A DNA stretch of 64,000 nt, from the NCBI GenBank assembly GCA_947685225.1, contig CANTUV010000033.1, positions 55,281,001-55,345,000 of the forward strand. The letters are read 5' to 3'. Every line of letters starts with the position of its first letter. Within the stretch, counting starts at the first letter, position 1. A program made the position numbers and the translations under genes. This DNA comes from Garcia nutans (taxonomy: Eukaryota > Streptophyta > Magnoliopsida > Malpighiales > Euphorbiaceae). A model generated the notes under the pieces. It was not told where the DNA came from and made no database searches. It was given only the letters and a program-made list of their open reading frames with translations. Shown here piece by piece: positions 10,035 through 20,253 of this stretch.

Positions 10035-11571
10035 TGATGCGTGCCGTATGCTATATGCAATTACCGCAAGTGCACGGGTCGCCCAAGTAATAAAGTAGTG
10101 AGTGAGTTATCGTTCCACTGAGGACAAGGCCAAGCACTAGTGCAAACCTCAACCGTTGTTTAGCAAATTAATATTTTTTTGTGGTGTTTTGTAATTAAAG
10201 ACAATTAACTTAAATGGATGCAAGTAATGAAATACAACAAACCTAATGAATGCAAGTAAAGATAAATTGAATGTTGTGTGTAAAAAGGATTGATATAAAT
10301 GATACTATCCAGATATTGAATCCCCCCTAGCCACAATTACATCACACATGATGGAGTTGAATTGGCATTCCTCTAACTTAGACTAAAACCTCTCTCGAGT
10401 GAATTAATCCCTAATCGCTAAGTAGAGTGCCGGAATCTCTTCTCAAAACACAATTAAATAGGTCATGCATTAAGAACAAGGAACTATACATCAAAGGATC
10501 TTGTAGGTCTATCTCTAGCACCCCAATCAATCCTCAACCCTTATGAGTAATCAATTCATGCCAAGCTTTCTCAAGTCAATAACATGAAAATGGCAACCAA
10601 TCAATAAGCATGCTATCATCAATTGACAATAATCATTAAGCATCACAAGAATAAAACAACTCAATCAATTAAAAGTATCTAGTTATACAAATAGGCTAGG
10701 GTTCTTCAATATCTAGATAGATAATGAATTAATTCATGTTCAATACAATTAATACAACAACAACAACAACAATAACAAAATACATAAAAGGAGAAAATAG
10801 AAAAACCCCTTTCAATGTGTGCTTCTTGAATTTGCAGGAGCTGTCAATGGAAGATGAAGATGATGGAGATGGAGGATGAAGATGAAGAGTCAAGGAAAGT
10901 GTCACTCCCTCCTTGCCCAAAACGTGTATGCCCAAGTCTCCTCCTCTCAAATCTTTCTTCTCTGTTTCTGTCTCTGTTTTCTGCAAAAACCTGCAACTCT
11001 CCCTCTCTGCAGAAGCTCTCTTTCTTCTTCCTTTCTTCTTCTTTTTATTTCCCTCCAAGCTCAAGTCCATGCTTTCCAACTCACACACCTCTCCATTGTC
11101 CCCCACATTCTCTTTGTTTAATATTTCTTTTCATCACTTAGGCAAGCTTTTCTCTTCTTTAATCTTTCTTTTGGCAAAAGCAAAGTCTTTTTCCCCCACT
11201 TTGTCCATAACTCGTGCAGAAAATTCAACTTTTCTATAGGTGACACGCCCAGTGACACGCCCATGTCACTGGGTGTGTCGCAGCTACTGTGATTTTGAAT
11301 AAATGGCACGCCCAGTGACACGCCCATGTCACTGGGCGTGTCACAGCTACTGGAAACATTATAAAAGGCACGTTTGGTGACACGGGCGTGTCCATGAGCG
11401 TGTCCATTGATGAATTTTGCTCTTTCTTCATTGTTTTGACCATCCAAGGGAGTTTTTCCACTTTAACCTAAAACAAACACTTAAAACCAACTTTAAACAA
11501 AAATCAAATGAAACATTAACTAAAAACACATTAAAATCATACTAAAAACAAGTATAAAATCACTCTCATCA
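10035..11571 (-). repeat. 5' LTR of the gag-only element
   Basis: 1537 bp, near-identical to 5628-7164, starting TGATGCG and ending CTCATCA on the plus strand. It carries the same palindromic array at 11237-11412. The near-identity implies recent insertion. Confidence 0.95.
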
Positions 11572-11576
11572 ATCCC

Positions 11577-11817
11577 ATATCTCCTTTGCCGTTTTCTTTT
11601 CTGTTAAGCTGGACAAGATCTCATCTGCAAGTGCTAGATGAAGGTTTGCAATAGCATTCCCATCCATCTCGTTCCATTTAGTATCATCTGTGAATCCCTA
11701 CGGCCTTTCACAGATTGCCGCTAGACAACCATCTTTTCTCAATATAGTTTTTATCTTTAATTTCTACAATGAGAAATTTCTCCCGTTGAACTTTTCAATC
11801 TCAAATTTTGCCGCCAT
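11577..11817 (-). pseudogene. Copia A gag, N-terminal part
   Basis: Translation begins at an ATG at 11817 with MAAKFEIEKFNGRNFSL, a typical Copia gag start. It continues through NEMDGNAIANLHLALADEI and KTAKEIWD up to the nested insertion, and gag resumes at 5622. Two in-frame stops are visible: one directly after NFSL, where family members have Trp, and one after ERP. The ATG region is tandemly duplicated: CAAATTTTGCCGCCATCG occurs at 11801-11819 and again about 74 bp away, giving a second upstream ATG. Confidence 0.82.
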
Positions 11818-11892
11818 CGCTTTTATCTCCAAAAATTAGCTCCCACTATTTCACGTGAATTAGCTCCCACTATTTCAAATTTTGCCGCCATC

Positions 11893-12012
11893 GGCTACAG
11901 TAATCCACTACAGTACCTCAGCTACAGTAATCCACTACAGTATCTGCTACAGTGATCCACTTCAGTTCTGCTAAAGTTCCTACGCTACAGTTCTACTACA
12001 GTATATATGCAG
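11893..12012. repeat. CTACAGTA-rich repeats in the Copia A leader
   Basis: The motif GCTACAGTAATCCACTACAG and variants recur about five times between the primer-binding site and gag. Variants include TGCTACAGTGATCCACTTCAG and CGCTACAGTTCTACTACAG. This is a short degenerate minisatellite within the 5' untranslated leader. Confidence 0.7.
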
Positions 12013-12132
12013 TTACTATTAAAAAAACTGCATGAATAGTGATTTATTGTTTACTATTCATAAATTTCGTGTTTTTACACTCCACGTAATTTTCTCTTCC
12101 TCGTGGTATATTTTGTTTTTCAAAATACCACA

Positions 12133-12144
12133 GCTCTGATACCA
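12133..12144 (-). other. Primer-binding site of Copia A, initiator Met tRNA type
   Basis: The plus strand reads GCTCTGATACCA, that is TGGTATCAGAGC on the element strand, two bases inside the 5' LTR. This is the standard plant Copia primer-binding site complementary to initiator tRNA-Met. Confidence 0.93.
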
Positions 12145-12146
12145 CT

Positions 12147-12565
12147 TGTTGAAAAAATGGACAAGATAAAGCAAGAACACAGCTAAAATTCTGAGAAAAA
12201 TAAAGATAAAAGAGACACAGAATTACATGAAAAAACCTTAAACGAATTAAGGTAAAAACTAAGGACAATGATAGAAGAATTTTATTAGAAGAAAATAATA
12301 GGAATTACAATATAACTCTCTAATTATTTTCTTTAATACTCTCAATTTTTCCTCACTGCCTCTCTCTTTAGGATACCCAATATGCTTAACATCCCTTGCC
12401 TATTTATAAGTAAGAGAAAACGCATATGAGGAGAATTTTATTATTTTTTTAATCAAAAATTTCGGCGCCTTTTAATAAAAAATTTCGGCGCCTCCCAACA
12501 AAATTTCTTTAATTGCTGCACCTGTACACTTTGATTTTCTTGGTCAAAGTTTATTGGAGCCCACA
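12147..12565 (-). repeat. 5' LTR of Copia A
   Basis: 419 bp, starting TGTTGAAAAAATGG and ending TTGGAGCCCACA on the plus strand, followed by target duplication AATCA. Relative to 1480-1884 it carries a short extra GGCGCCTTTTAATAAAAAATTTC-like segment, a local tandem duplication. Confidence 0.93.
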
Positions 12566-12644
12566 AATCAAATCGACCGACATATATAATTTTGATTAAC
12601 TGAATAAAATATTAGATTGATTAATCAAAATTTGCCGACTTCTA

Positions 12645-13320
12645 CATTTAATAATAATATATATAACTAATTATAGAGTATATAAATTAGTTGATAAGAT
12701 ACTGTTTTAATTTAAATAAAAATTTTAAATTTAAATTTTAAATATATAATTATATTAAAATTTAAAATAAAAAATTATATTATTTTTGTGATTCTAATAA
12801 GCTTAATTTTTAAAAAAATAATTTGAAAAAAATATAACAGATAAAACTAGTAATATTTTAAATTTTCCACATGGGGCTGCTGCACTGTGTATCTATGAAT
12901 TAAGAGCAAATCAAAGTATGGAAAAGTTAGAACTTACAAAGCAGCATAATTTCATTAATGATAGGAAGACGTTTTCTAATTTGATACTTTTAATATTCAA
13001 AAGTATATTAAAAATTAATAATTTTAATTAGTCAAATATTTATGTTTCATACCAGAAAAAAAAATAATAAATCAATTTTAATAGAATACACAATCACTGC
13101 TACGTTTTATCTCGATATACAATTTCAGATTTAATTACATAAGAATAAAATAAAAATTCTGATATTTTTTTTAGCTTGGCAAATTTGATATTTAGCTTCA
13201 TTCTTTTGGAACCTTATACATGGCTCATCTTAAATTAATAAAAAATATATATGATTGTTTTTAGATATGATAAATTTCTTAATATAAATTTGTGAGAGTC
13301 AATTTAAAAGATAATTGTTA
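12645..13320. repeat. Segmental-duplication module (paralogues at 32737-33010 and 41415-41645)
   Basis: After the hAT target duplication the sequence continues as in the paralogue at 32745 onward. The part at 12875-13010 (GCTGCTGCACTGTGTATCTAT, then CAAAGTATGGAAAAGTTAGA and GATAGGAAGACG) matches 32885-33000 and 41545-41640. No coding sequence is seen; the rest up to 13320 is AT-rich. Confidence 0.65.
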
Positions 13321-13324
13321 ATGT

Positions 13325-13985
13325 TGGAGAATTTTTTTTTTAATCAAAAAGTGGAAGTTCATTAAACTAAAAACAACAATACAATACTGCTGGCCTTGAA
13401 CAACCAAGGCAACAGAAGCAGGACGAAGAAACAATCACCCCCAAAAAACAAGCAACAAGCTCAAATGAGACAACCTTCGTATATGACGGCCAAGAACACA
13501 CGAATCAGCCTACAACAAAGAATTGGGCAAACGCCCAAAATCAACACAACATATAAACCAGAATACCCATCCATCTTCAGAGAGCAAATCACAATAAAGT
13601 GAGGGAATAATCGGACACAGAGACCTAGCCTGGGATTGGATGTAAAAAAGCTCTGATAAATCAATGACTGCGAGCAGAAAATCGGAGGCTTGGAGCTCCA
13701 CAAAATGGTCGAAATCTTGAATCACCGACAAAGAAGAAACTAGAGAGAGGAAGAATCGATCGATTGCTTGAAATAACTTGGAGGAGTATTGATTTTCATC
13801 TGCAGACAAAACAAACACCAGATGATACCTCGATTTCAAGCTCTGCCACTGGAGAAAAGCCACTAGAACACAGAAGATCACTAAAATTGACAAAATACCA
13901 GGCCGCCAAGGGCCAAATCTAAGAAAAATCCACAAAAAACAAAGAAAAACTAAAGAAACTGACCAATATAAAAGAAAATAAGGGT
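13325..13985 (-). mobile_element. LINE-like 3' end or retroposed fragment (decayed)
   Basis: This is an island of more balanced composition in AT-rich DNA. On the minus strand it ends TTTAATGAACTTCCACTTTTTG followed by an A-rich tail (plus-strand T run at about 13330), which is how plant L1-like elements end. A 141-codon frame (13510-13935) has a hydrophobic start but no domain I recognise, so I treat it as chance. I could not find a convincing target-site duplication. Assignment rests on the tail and composition only. Confidence 0.4.
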
Positions 13986-13989
13986 GAGT

Positions 13990-15034
13990 TTCTTTTTACA
14001 TGTGCATACTTACCTCTCCTTTTATTTTTTTTATAGGTCTATAAATTTATAGTTTTAACATTTTGATTTCTAAAAAAAATTTTATAACATAAATATATTA
14101 TTAATCATATCACAAATTTTTACATTTACCCTCTTATCCATCAATTTTCGTTTTATATTTATAAATTTACTTTTTATGCATAGGCATAAATCAAAGGTAA
14201 ATTTATATGTAATCTAATACTAAACTCATATTTAAATTTCACTAAAATTTCTGAAATATAATTTTCACTGTTAATCATTTTATAAATTTATCCGTATAAA
14301 TATTATAAATTTGTCATTATTTTTTATTTGAAAATTATAATAATTTTTTTATAAGACTACTAATTATATCCTTAAATAATAATATATTAATATTGTATAT
14401 TAAAGTATTTATTAAAATTTTGTGTTATTATTATCATCATCATCATCATCATTATTTCCTGACTATTTGATTAAAAAATCCTACTTAAAACAATGTAAAT
14501 TAATCATAGTTATTAGATGAATGTTAGGAAATTTATTTAATTTCCATTACTATTATTATTTAATATTTTTTATTGAATTTATTTTAACTGATATAAATTA
14601 CAGATTTAAAATTTCTTATAATATTTATTGAGTGTAAAATATTCTATATAATTTAGTTGTTTTCTTAGTATAGTTTACCCTATTTAATATAGTTGAATAA
14701 TATTTATTCTTATTTTCTAAATTGAATGCACAACAACTTATTTCTAAAGATTAATAATTATTGCAAGAAAAACTCCGATTTGTTTCAAAATAGAAAATTT
14801 TAGCATTTAGAAATAATTTAAAATTTCTTGATATATATGATAATACAATAAATAGATAATATCTAAATATATAAACATTATTCTTTTGTTTATAAAAATA
14901 AATTATTAAACACTTTTAAAATCTATTATAATTAACTTTTTAACATTACTATTTCAATATTAGCTTAGTTGGCTTAATTTTAGTAAAAAAATTCAAGTAT
15001 AAATAGAAATCAAACATAAAAAATTAAAAGAATT
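13990..15034. repeat. Segmental-duplication module upstream of OMT-A
   Basis: AT-rich non-coding DNA whose 14450-15010 part aligns with 33820-34420 and 42340-42990. All share a segment of the form TTTAATTTTCATTACTATTATT, then TTTTATTGAATTTTA and GATATAAATTA, and a later AAAATTAGCTTAGCTGG-like stretch. In units 1 and 3 this module precedes an OMT copy, showing that the flank was duplicated with the gene. Confidence 0.65.
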
Positions 15035-15240
15035 GAATATATACATAATTTGTGTAAAAAAAATTCTATACAAAAATATTAATTAGAAAAATTGATCTCT
15101 TTAGTCGATTAATATTATTTAAAAAATTCAGTGGATTAACCAGTTTCCTCTACATTATTTAATCGAATATATACATAATTTGTGTAAAAAAAATTCTATA
15201 CAGAAATATTAATTAGAAAAATTCGATTAAATAAAAATTC
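15035..15240. repeat. Tandem 60-bp duplication replacing the OMT-A promoter
   Basis: A block beginning GAATATATACATAATTTGTG and running to TTAATTAGAAAAATT occurs at 15035-15095 and again at 15166-15226. The spacer contains an inverted 17-bp copy of exon 1 sequence (CCTCTACATTATTT near 15147-15160 versus AAATAATGTAGAGGAAA near 15300). It also has AAATTGATCTCTT, found again in exon 1 near 15417. It looks like filler DNA from templated repair. The TATA box seen upstream of OMT-D is absent here. Confidence 0.6.
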
Positions 15241-15266
15241 TCCAACTGGTTAATTAATTAGAAAAG

Positions 15267-16784
15267 ATGAACACATTATTATTACCATCAGCAACATCAA
15301 ATAATGTAGAGGAAAATGGATATTTGTTTGCCATGCAATTATCCACAATTTCGGTTCTTCCATTGGTCATAAAACAACCATAGAACTTAACTTAATTGAA
15401 ATAATGGCAAAAGCCAATAAATTGATCTCTTCTTCTGATCTAGCCTCTCTTCTACCCATAAAAAATAATCCAAATGCTCCAATAATTATTGATAGGATGC
15501 TAAGGCTCTTTACTAGTTATTCTGTTCTTAAATATAAAATTGTCTCCGGTGGACATGCTCAGATTCAGATATTATATGGTCTAGGTTTTGTTTGCAAGTG
15601 CTTCATAAATAATGAAGATGAATTTTCTTTTGCTCCTTTTTATTGTGGGCTATCAGTCCTCAAGTTTTATTAATGTTTGGTTTGTTTCCCTTTCTTTTTT
15701 ATTTTCCAAACTCAGCAATATTAACCTCTTATTTTTTTTTATAAAAAAACTTATAAAAAGTTGGATTATTTATATCAAAGAAGACTTAGTTTATAACATC
15801 TCGAATTCTTTACATTATTAATTGTTAATATACATTGAAATTACAGGCAGCATTTTAAGGAAGTGGTATTGGAGGGTGGATCACCAGTTTACAAGAGTTA
15901 CGGGATGAACTTCTTTGATTCAGAAGAAAAATAAGTGATACCAAATTTCAATCAAGTAATGCACAACCTTACCATTTTAGTCATGAAGAAAGTTCTTGAA
16001 GTGTACAAAGGGTTTGAAGGCATACATGAGTTGGTGGATGTGGGTGGTGGTCTTGGTACAAATCTCAGTTTAATAGTGTCCAAATATCCTCATATTAAGG
16101 GTATAAATTTTGATTTGCCCTATGTTATTAAAGATGCACACCACGCTCCAGGCAAATTAATTCAACTCCTCATGTTGTGATCGTATAATCTTTTTTGATA
16201 TAATATTTCTTTAAAACTTTTCATAAGTTAAACAATTGCTTAATTATATATATTAAGATATTCGTTTTTCTGTATTAGGTATAGAGTATGTTGGAGGAGA
16301 TATGTTTCAAAGTATTCCAAAAGGAGAAACTATTTTCACGAAGGTAGGTCTGCTTTTCTTTTTCTTTTTTTCATAAGTATAATAATAATTTTATTTTTCT
16401 TACAATATATCTCTCAAAAAATTAATAGTACTTGATGATACAATTAAAATTAACATAATTTATTTTTTGAATTAATTTTAGTGGATACTTCATGCATGGG
16501 GCGATTAATGCTTAAAAATATTAAAGAATTGTTACGAGACTTTATCAGAATTTGAAAAATTGACAGTGATTGATTTTGTAGTTTCAGAAAATCCTAAAAA
16601 TGATATAGTATCAAAAATATATATATATAAATTTGACATGAGCATGTTTATAGTCACTTTAGGAGAAAAGGAGAGGACATTCAAAGAGTCTAAAATTTTG
16701 AATAGAAGGACTGAATTTGCAAAAATTAAACTTGTTTGCTCTGCTTATGGCTATTGGGTCATGGAATTTTGCAAGAACATCTGA
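15267..16784 (+). pseudogene. OMT-A: COMT-like O-methyltransferase pseudogene (4 exons)
   Basis: Exons by comparison with OMT-D are 15267-15679, 15847-16151, 16279-16343 and 16482-16784. The gene is broken many times. Exon 1 has a 1-base deletion near 15368 giving an immediate TAG, and a 1-base insertion near 15640. Exon 2 has a stop in place of Glu after SEEK. The exon 2 donor is GC instead of GT (16152-16153). Exon 4 has stops near its start. The SAM-binding motif LVDVGGGLGTNLSL and the conserved C-terminus (CSAYGYWVMEFCKNI) are still readable. It derives from the same ancestor as OMT-D. Confidence 0.88.
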
Positions 16785-17530
16785 TGGCTCTGCTTAATTC
16801 AGCATGCTTATCTGTATTTTACTTTCTTTGGGATTTGAATAATTAAATTCTTTCGAAAGGGACGTATTGTCTCTATTGTTATGTTATTTTATTCAAAAAT
16901 AAAATTCAATAGTCTGACCTATATTTGCTTTTGACTCGTGAATTCAATTTGAGAGGGATGTATTTAGATTTGTTCGAGTGATTTGATATAAATTAATAAA
17001 AAATATATATTTGTTTTCAGCTTATTAGATAGATATATTCTGAATTTTGTGCACTTTTAATATTATTTTTTTTATTGAATTTCTGTATTAATTTGAAATT
17101 TTAATTAATTATAATTTTATCGTCAGTTATAATTATAAAAAATTTATTAATTAAAATATATGAAACTAAATTAATTGTTAAACTTATTATATCATATTAT
17201 TAATTTAATTTCTAAAATTTTGATTATAATTAATTAACTCTTTAACTATATGCATTTTGATTAGCTGGGTTAATAATTATTAGTAGTATATTGAATTTAG
17301 AAAGTTTAATAATCTAATTAATTTCTATCAAATATTCAAATATTAATTAATAGCCTAATAAAATAATTTTTAAACTAATTTTATTCTTTTCTGTAAATTA
17401 ATATGAAAATAACAATACTATTCTTATTTTCAATTCAAAAGTTATCATTTTCAAGTATATAAATCTCAATTTTAAATTAATTAGAAATATCAGATTATAA
17501 TTTTGCAATTCTTACTTCTCATTAATTCTC
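16785..17530. repeat. OMT 3' flank, duplicated (paralogues 30705-31590 and 46218-46900)
   Basis: The region after the OMT stop is conserved in three copies, for example GACCTATATTTGCTTTTGA, GAATTCAATTTGAG, GATAGATATATTCTGAATTT and GTGCACT. It includes the likely 3' UTR. No gene is seen. It shows that duplication extended at least 700 bp past the OMT gene. Confidence 0.75.
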
Positions 17531-18071
17531 TCTCTCTCTTTTTATTTTTTTTTAAATATTTTGCATATATATATATATATATATATATGGACTAGTTATG
17601 GGTTTATTAGGGCGAAAGTAAATATTTATTTAGCCAAATTTTAAGATGCACATTTAATTATTTTCCACATATTTAGTCGTCAGCATCAAATACTGCCAAT
17701 TAGAGGAGTAGTCATGAACTTCTTTAACTAACAAGCTCAATTCTTGAAATTTCCATGTACTCGTTTGTGTATGTGAAAATCACATTAGGTGAAATTCTTT
17801 TCTAAATCATATGTATTTATAGCCAATCATTAAAAAAAAATTACTACAAGAATAATAATAGAAAATTTTTATTATTTTATTAGTAGAGTGTATGTGCATT
17901 CTGTCTAAATAAGTCTTTTTTTTTTTCTGATATTACCATATGGACAAGGGTGCCATCTAAAATTTTTTGACAAGGGATGCCATCTAAAAATTTTTAGTAG
18001 CAGCAAAAAACAATAACAACAATAATATCATCTGGTTATAGGAAATTCAAATAAGTAAATAAAATAAATTA
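17531..18071. other. Low-complexity intergenic DNA
   Basis: Contains a (CT)n run near 17527-17540, a (TA)n run near 17565-17588, and a short tandem copy of GACAAGGG(T/A)TGCCATCTAAAA at 17943-17996. No gene or element was identified. Confidence 0.5.
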
Positions 18072-18079
18072 ACTCTTAT

Positions 18080-18267
18080 CAGGACGGAGGCAGGTGGGAT
18101 CGTGTGGGAGCTGACGACCCCTCCTGCCGGCCGCCGGAGATGTTAACCGGGGATCGAGCTGTGTCCCTCAGTCCCTCAGTCCCAGCCCCCCTCAGCCCCC
18201 CTTCAGCCAGAACTCCCCTGCCATGCACCTAAGCCCCCCCTTCAGCCAGGTCCTGGCTTCGCCACTG
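18080..18267. mobile_element. GC-rich hAT-type MITE, 188 bp
   Basis: An exact 8-bp target duplication ACTCTTAT flanks it (18072-18079 and 18268-18275). The left end CAGGACGGAGGCAGG and the reverse-complemented right end CAGTGGCGAAGCCAGG form imperfect terminal inverted repeats. The interior is strikingly GC-rich, with CCGGCCGCCGGAG and repeats of CAGTCCCTCAGTCCC and (C)TCAGCCCCCCTTCAGCCAG, amid AT-rich DNA. CAGTGGCGGAGCCAGG-type ends are common in plant non-autonomous elements. No reading frame is present. Confidence 0.85.
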
Positions 18268-18275
18268 ACTCTTAT

Positions 18276-18799
18276 TATTGTAGAAATGGAATTAACTAAA
18301 ATAAACATATAATGTAGTTCATATAAATAAATTTGTCTATTAAATAAATAAACTCATATTTTTTTTTAATTTGTCTTTTTGGTAAAAGGAATTCTGCCAA
18401 TTAAATTGTTCTATTAAAAAATAGAGTATATATATATATTATTTCGTATATTCAAATCAACAAACAAAAAAAATTAACTAATTAATATAAATTATTTGTC
18501 CGTATTTATGCTAGACAAGTGCGTGTAGCCAATGTATTATATTCAAATAAAACTTGATTAATTATGCATTTACATATTGTAATCTCATGTCCATTAAATT
18601 AAAATAAAATTATTTTTGCTACATTTAACGTAATTAATTAATTTAATATATTTATTAACTTGTCAATAGGCACAAGTGTAAGTTTCCTATTAACAGTAAA
18701 TAATAATAAAGACTATTATGATACAATTAATCCATCGCTAATCAATCATATATTTGTATTTCCGAGAATAAAAATTAAATTATATATGCAATATCATGC
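18276..18799. other. AT-rich intergenic DNA
   Basis: No gene or terminal repeat found. A short frame at 18660-18911 runs into the duplicated module downstream and has no recognisable domain. Confidence 0.5.
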
Positions 18800-19277
18800 T
18801 ATGATCAATTTGTTTGAGGCATTTAACAACTGCTTCTTAACTAACAAATTGATTGTGTTATGTGGGCTTAGCAAGCAGTCTGTAGTCTCTACTTGCCATA
18901 TTATTCCATGATTATGATGACTGTTCACCACTGGTGTCTGGTTAGTTGTAACAAATCATGTTAAATGACATGTGAAATATCAAATCACTAATTGAGTGAA
19001 AAACTTCAATTAAATTAATGTACAATTTAGCTATTCCAATTCATTATTCATAAACATTAAAAGGTTGACATAGTCTTAACATTATGTATATGAGACCAGA
19101 AGTAGAATCCAGCAATTATTAAGCAAATTATAAGTGGGTTTTAACATTATTATAATTAATATATGTTGATTTCTTATATATGTCTTGCACAAAAAGGACT
19201 AAAATCCTCTCCCAGTGAATATCCAAGCTTAATTAGTTTGTTAATTCAATTTCTTGTTATTGTATAACAAGAATTTA
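18800..19277. repeat. Phytocyanin upstream region, duplicated (paralogue 47780-48409)
   Basis: The segment aligns with the sequence before P4: AACAACTGCTTCT then AACTAACAAATTG, ACTTGCCATATTATTCCA, TTAGTTGTAACAAATCATGT, AAAAGGTTGACATAGTCTTA, TGTCTTGCACAAAAAGGACT and AATATCCAAGCTTAATTAG. Conservation up to the ATG suggests it contains the ancestral promoter and leader. I cannot point to a definite TATA box. Confidence 0.7.
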
Positions 19278-19997
19278 ATGGCTTCTAGTCTTGTTTTCAA
19301 AATTTTCATTCTCGTTGCTGCCGTTATTCCTACAATCTCAGCTTGGGGAAAAGAATTCATAGCTGGAGATGAAGCGGGATGGAAATTAAATTTCGATTAC
19401 CAAGCTTGGGCTCATGGCAAGAAATTTCATGTTGGTGACAAGCTTCATATGCATATTATTTTTTTTTTAAAAATTCAATATGCAAAAAAAAAAGACAAAT
19501 AAATAAAAATGAATGTCTAATTCAATTTATATTAGATTATTATAATGTTTTAATGGATTTTCAGTTTTCAAATATCCCGTAGGAGTTCACCATGTGTTGC
19601 GAGTGAATGGAGCTGGCTTTCAGAAGTGCATTAAGCCACCAGCAAGTGAGGCACTAAGCACCGGAAACGACACAATCATTTTGGCAACTCCAAGAAGAAA
19701 TGGTATATATGTGGAGTATGGAAGCATTGTGAGTATAGGATGAAACTATTTATAAATGTACTACCACTTGAAGGAAAAGCTCCCAGCCAACTACCACCTG
19801 CAGCTTCTGTTACTTATGGGAAAGAATTCATAGTTGGAGATGCAGCTGGTTGGAGACTTAGATTCGATTATCAAGCTTGGGCTAAGGATAAGCACTTTCG
19901 GGTTGGTGACAAATTTGGTAAACATTACATTTATCCTTAGCTTTTGCACATTGTAGTTGCTATTTGCACATCTAAAATTGAAAATCTATTTTAATAA

Positions 19998-20253
19998 TTA
20001 AAAGAGGTGTAAAATCACTATAAATCTACAGTGATTTTACACCTTTTGACTATTTTATCCTTAATTTTAATTAAAAGAGGTGCAAAATCATTATATATCT
20101 ACAATAATTTTATACTTTTTGATTATTTTATCCTTAATTTAAAAGAGGTGCAAAATTACTGTATATCTATAGTGATTTTATAGCTTTTTGACTATTCTAT
20201 CCTTAATTTTAATTAAAAATATGCACAATTTTTGACTATTTTATCTTTAATTT
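19998..20253. repeat. Three and a half tandem units of about 72 bp with internal hairpins, in the P1 intron
   Basis: Units start near 19998, 20071 and 20140, with a partial unit near 20214. Each contains AAAAGAGGTG(T/C)AAAAT, an inverted repeat of the type ATCACTATAAATCTACAGTGAT, and TTTGACTATTTTATCCTTAA. Each unit could fold on itself. Confidence 0.75.

Larger units (their letters stand above)
5628..11571 (-). mobile_element. Gag-only LTR element (TR-GAG-like, Ty3/gypsy-type signals) nested in Copia A
   Basis: The element is 5944 bp with an exact 5-bp target duplication ATCCC (5623-5627 and 11572-11576). Its LTRs are 5628-7164 and 10035-11571, each 1537 bp, with TG...CA ends, and I count only about five differences between them. 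The primer-binding site at 10012-10028 matches the 3' end of plant tRNA-Asp, as in Athila/Tat-type gypsy elements, and the purine tract reads AAGTGTGGGGTATT. The only long reading frame is a gag-like protein of 454 aa. No protease, reverse transcriptase or integrase is present. This is the architecture described for plant TR-GAG elements, which must be mobilised in trans. Confidence 0.9.
1480..12565 (-). mobile_element. Copia LTR retrotransposon A (Tork/Tnt1-like), defective, hosting a nested element
   Basis: The boundaries are firm. A 5-bp target duplication AATCA lies at 1475-1479 and 12566-12570, the LTRs are 1480-1884 and 12147-12565 with TG...CA ends, the primer-binding site is at 12133-12144 and a purine tract lies beside 1885. 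Reading on the minus strand, the order gag, protease, integrase, reverse transcriptase, RNase H is Copia order. The motif wording resembles the Tnt1/Tork lineage. All coding parts are interrupted by stops or frameshifts, and gag is split by the element at 5628-11571. Without that guest the element is about 5.1 kb, a normal Copia size. It cannot be autonomous. Confidence 0.93.
1079..12644. mobile_element. Non-autonomous hAT-type MITE, split by a Copia insertion
   Basis: An exact 8-bp target duplication CATTTAAT lies at 1071-1078 and 12645-12652. The termini are imperfect inverted repeats: TAAGAGTGAG at the left, and TAGAAGTCGG when the right end is reverse-complemented. Removing the Copia insertion (1480-12565 plus one AATCA) leaves about 475 bp, rich in CGGTTAA/TTAACCG motifs and with no reading frame. 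8-bp duplications and TA(A/G)..G-type ends are typical of hAT elements; no transposase is present. Paralogous empty sites exist near 32737 and 37818. Confidence 0.75.

Noticed and set aside
12044..12268. Minus-strand frame of 74 codons with a hydrophobic start
   Set aside because: It overlaps the 5' LTR and primer-binding site of Copia A and shows no known domain; a chance frame.
13510..13935. 141-codon minus-strand frame, possible membrane protein
   Set aside because: It lies inside a probable LINE-like tail; no start context, homology or conserved motif was recognised.
19254..19277. Alternative upstream Met for P1
   Set aside because: The Met at 19278 begins a proper signal peptide and is the one conserved in P4 (48410); the extra residues upstream are not conserved.
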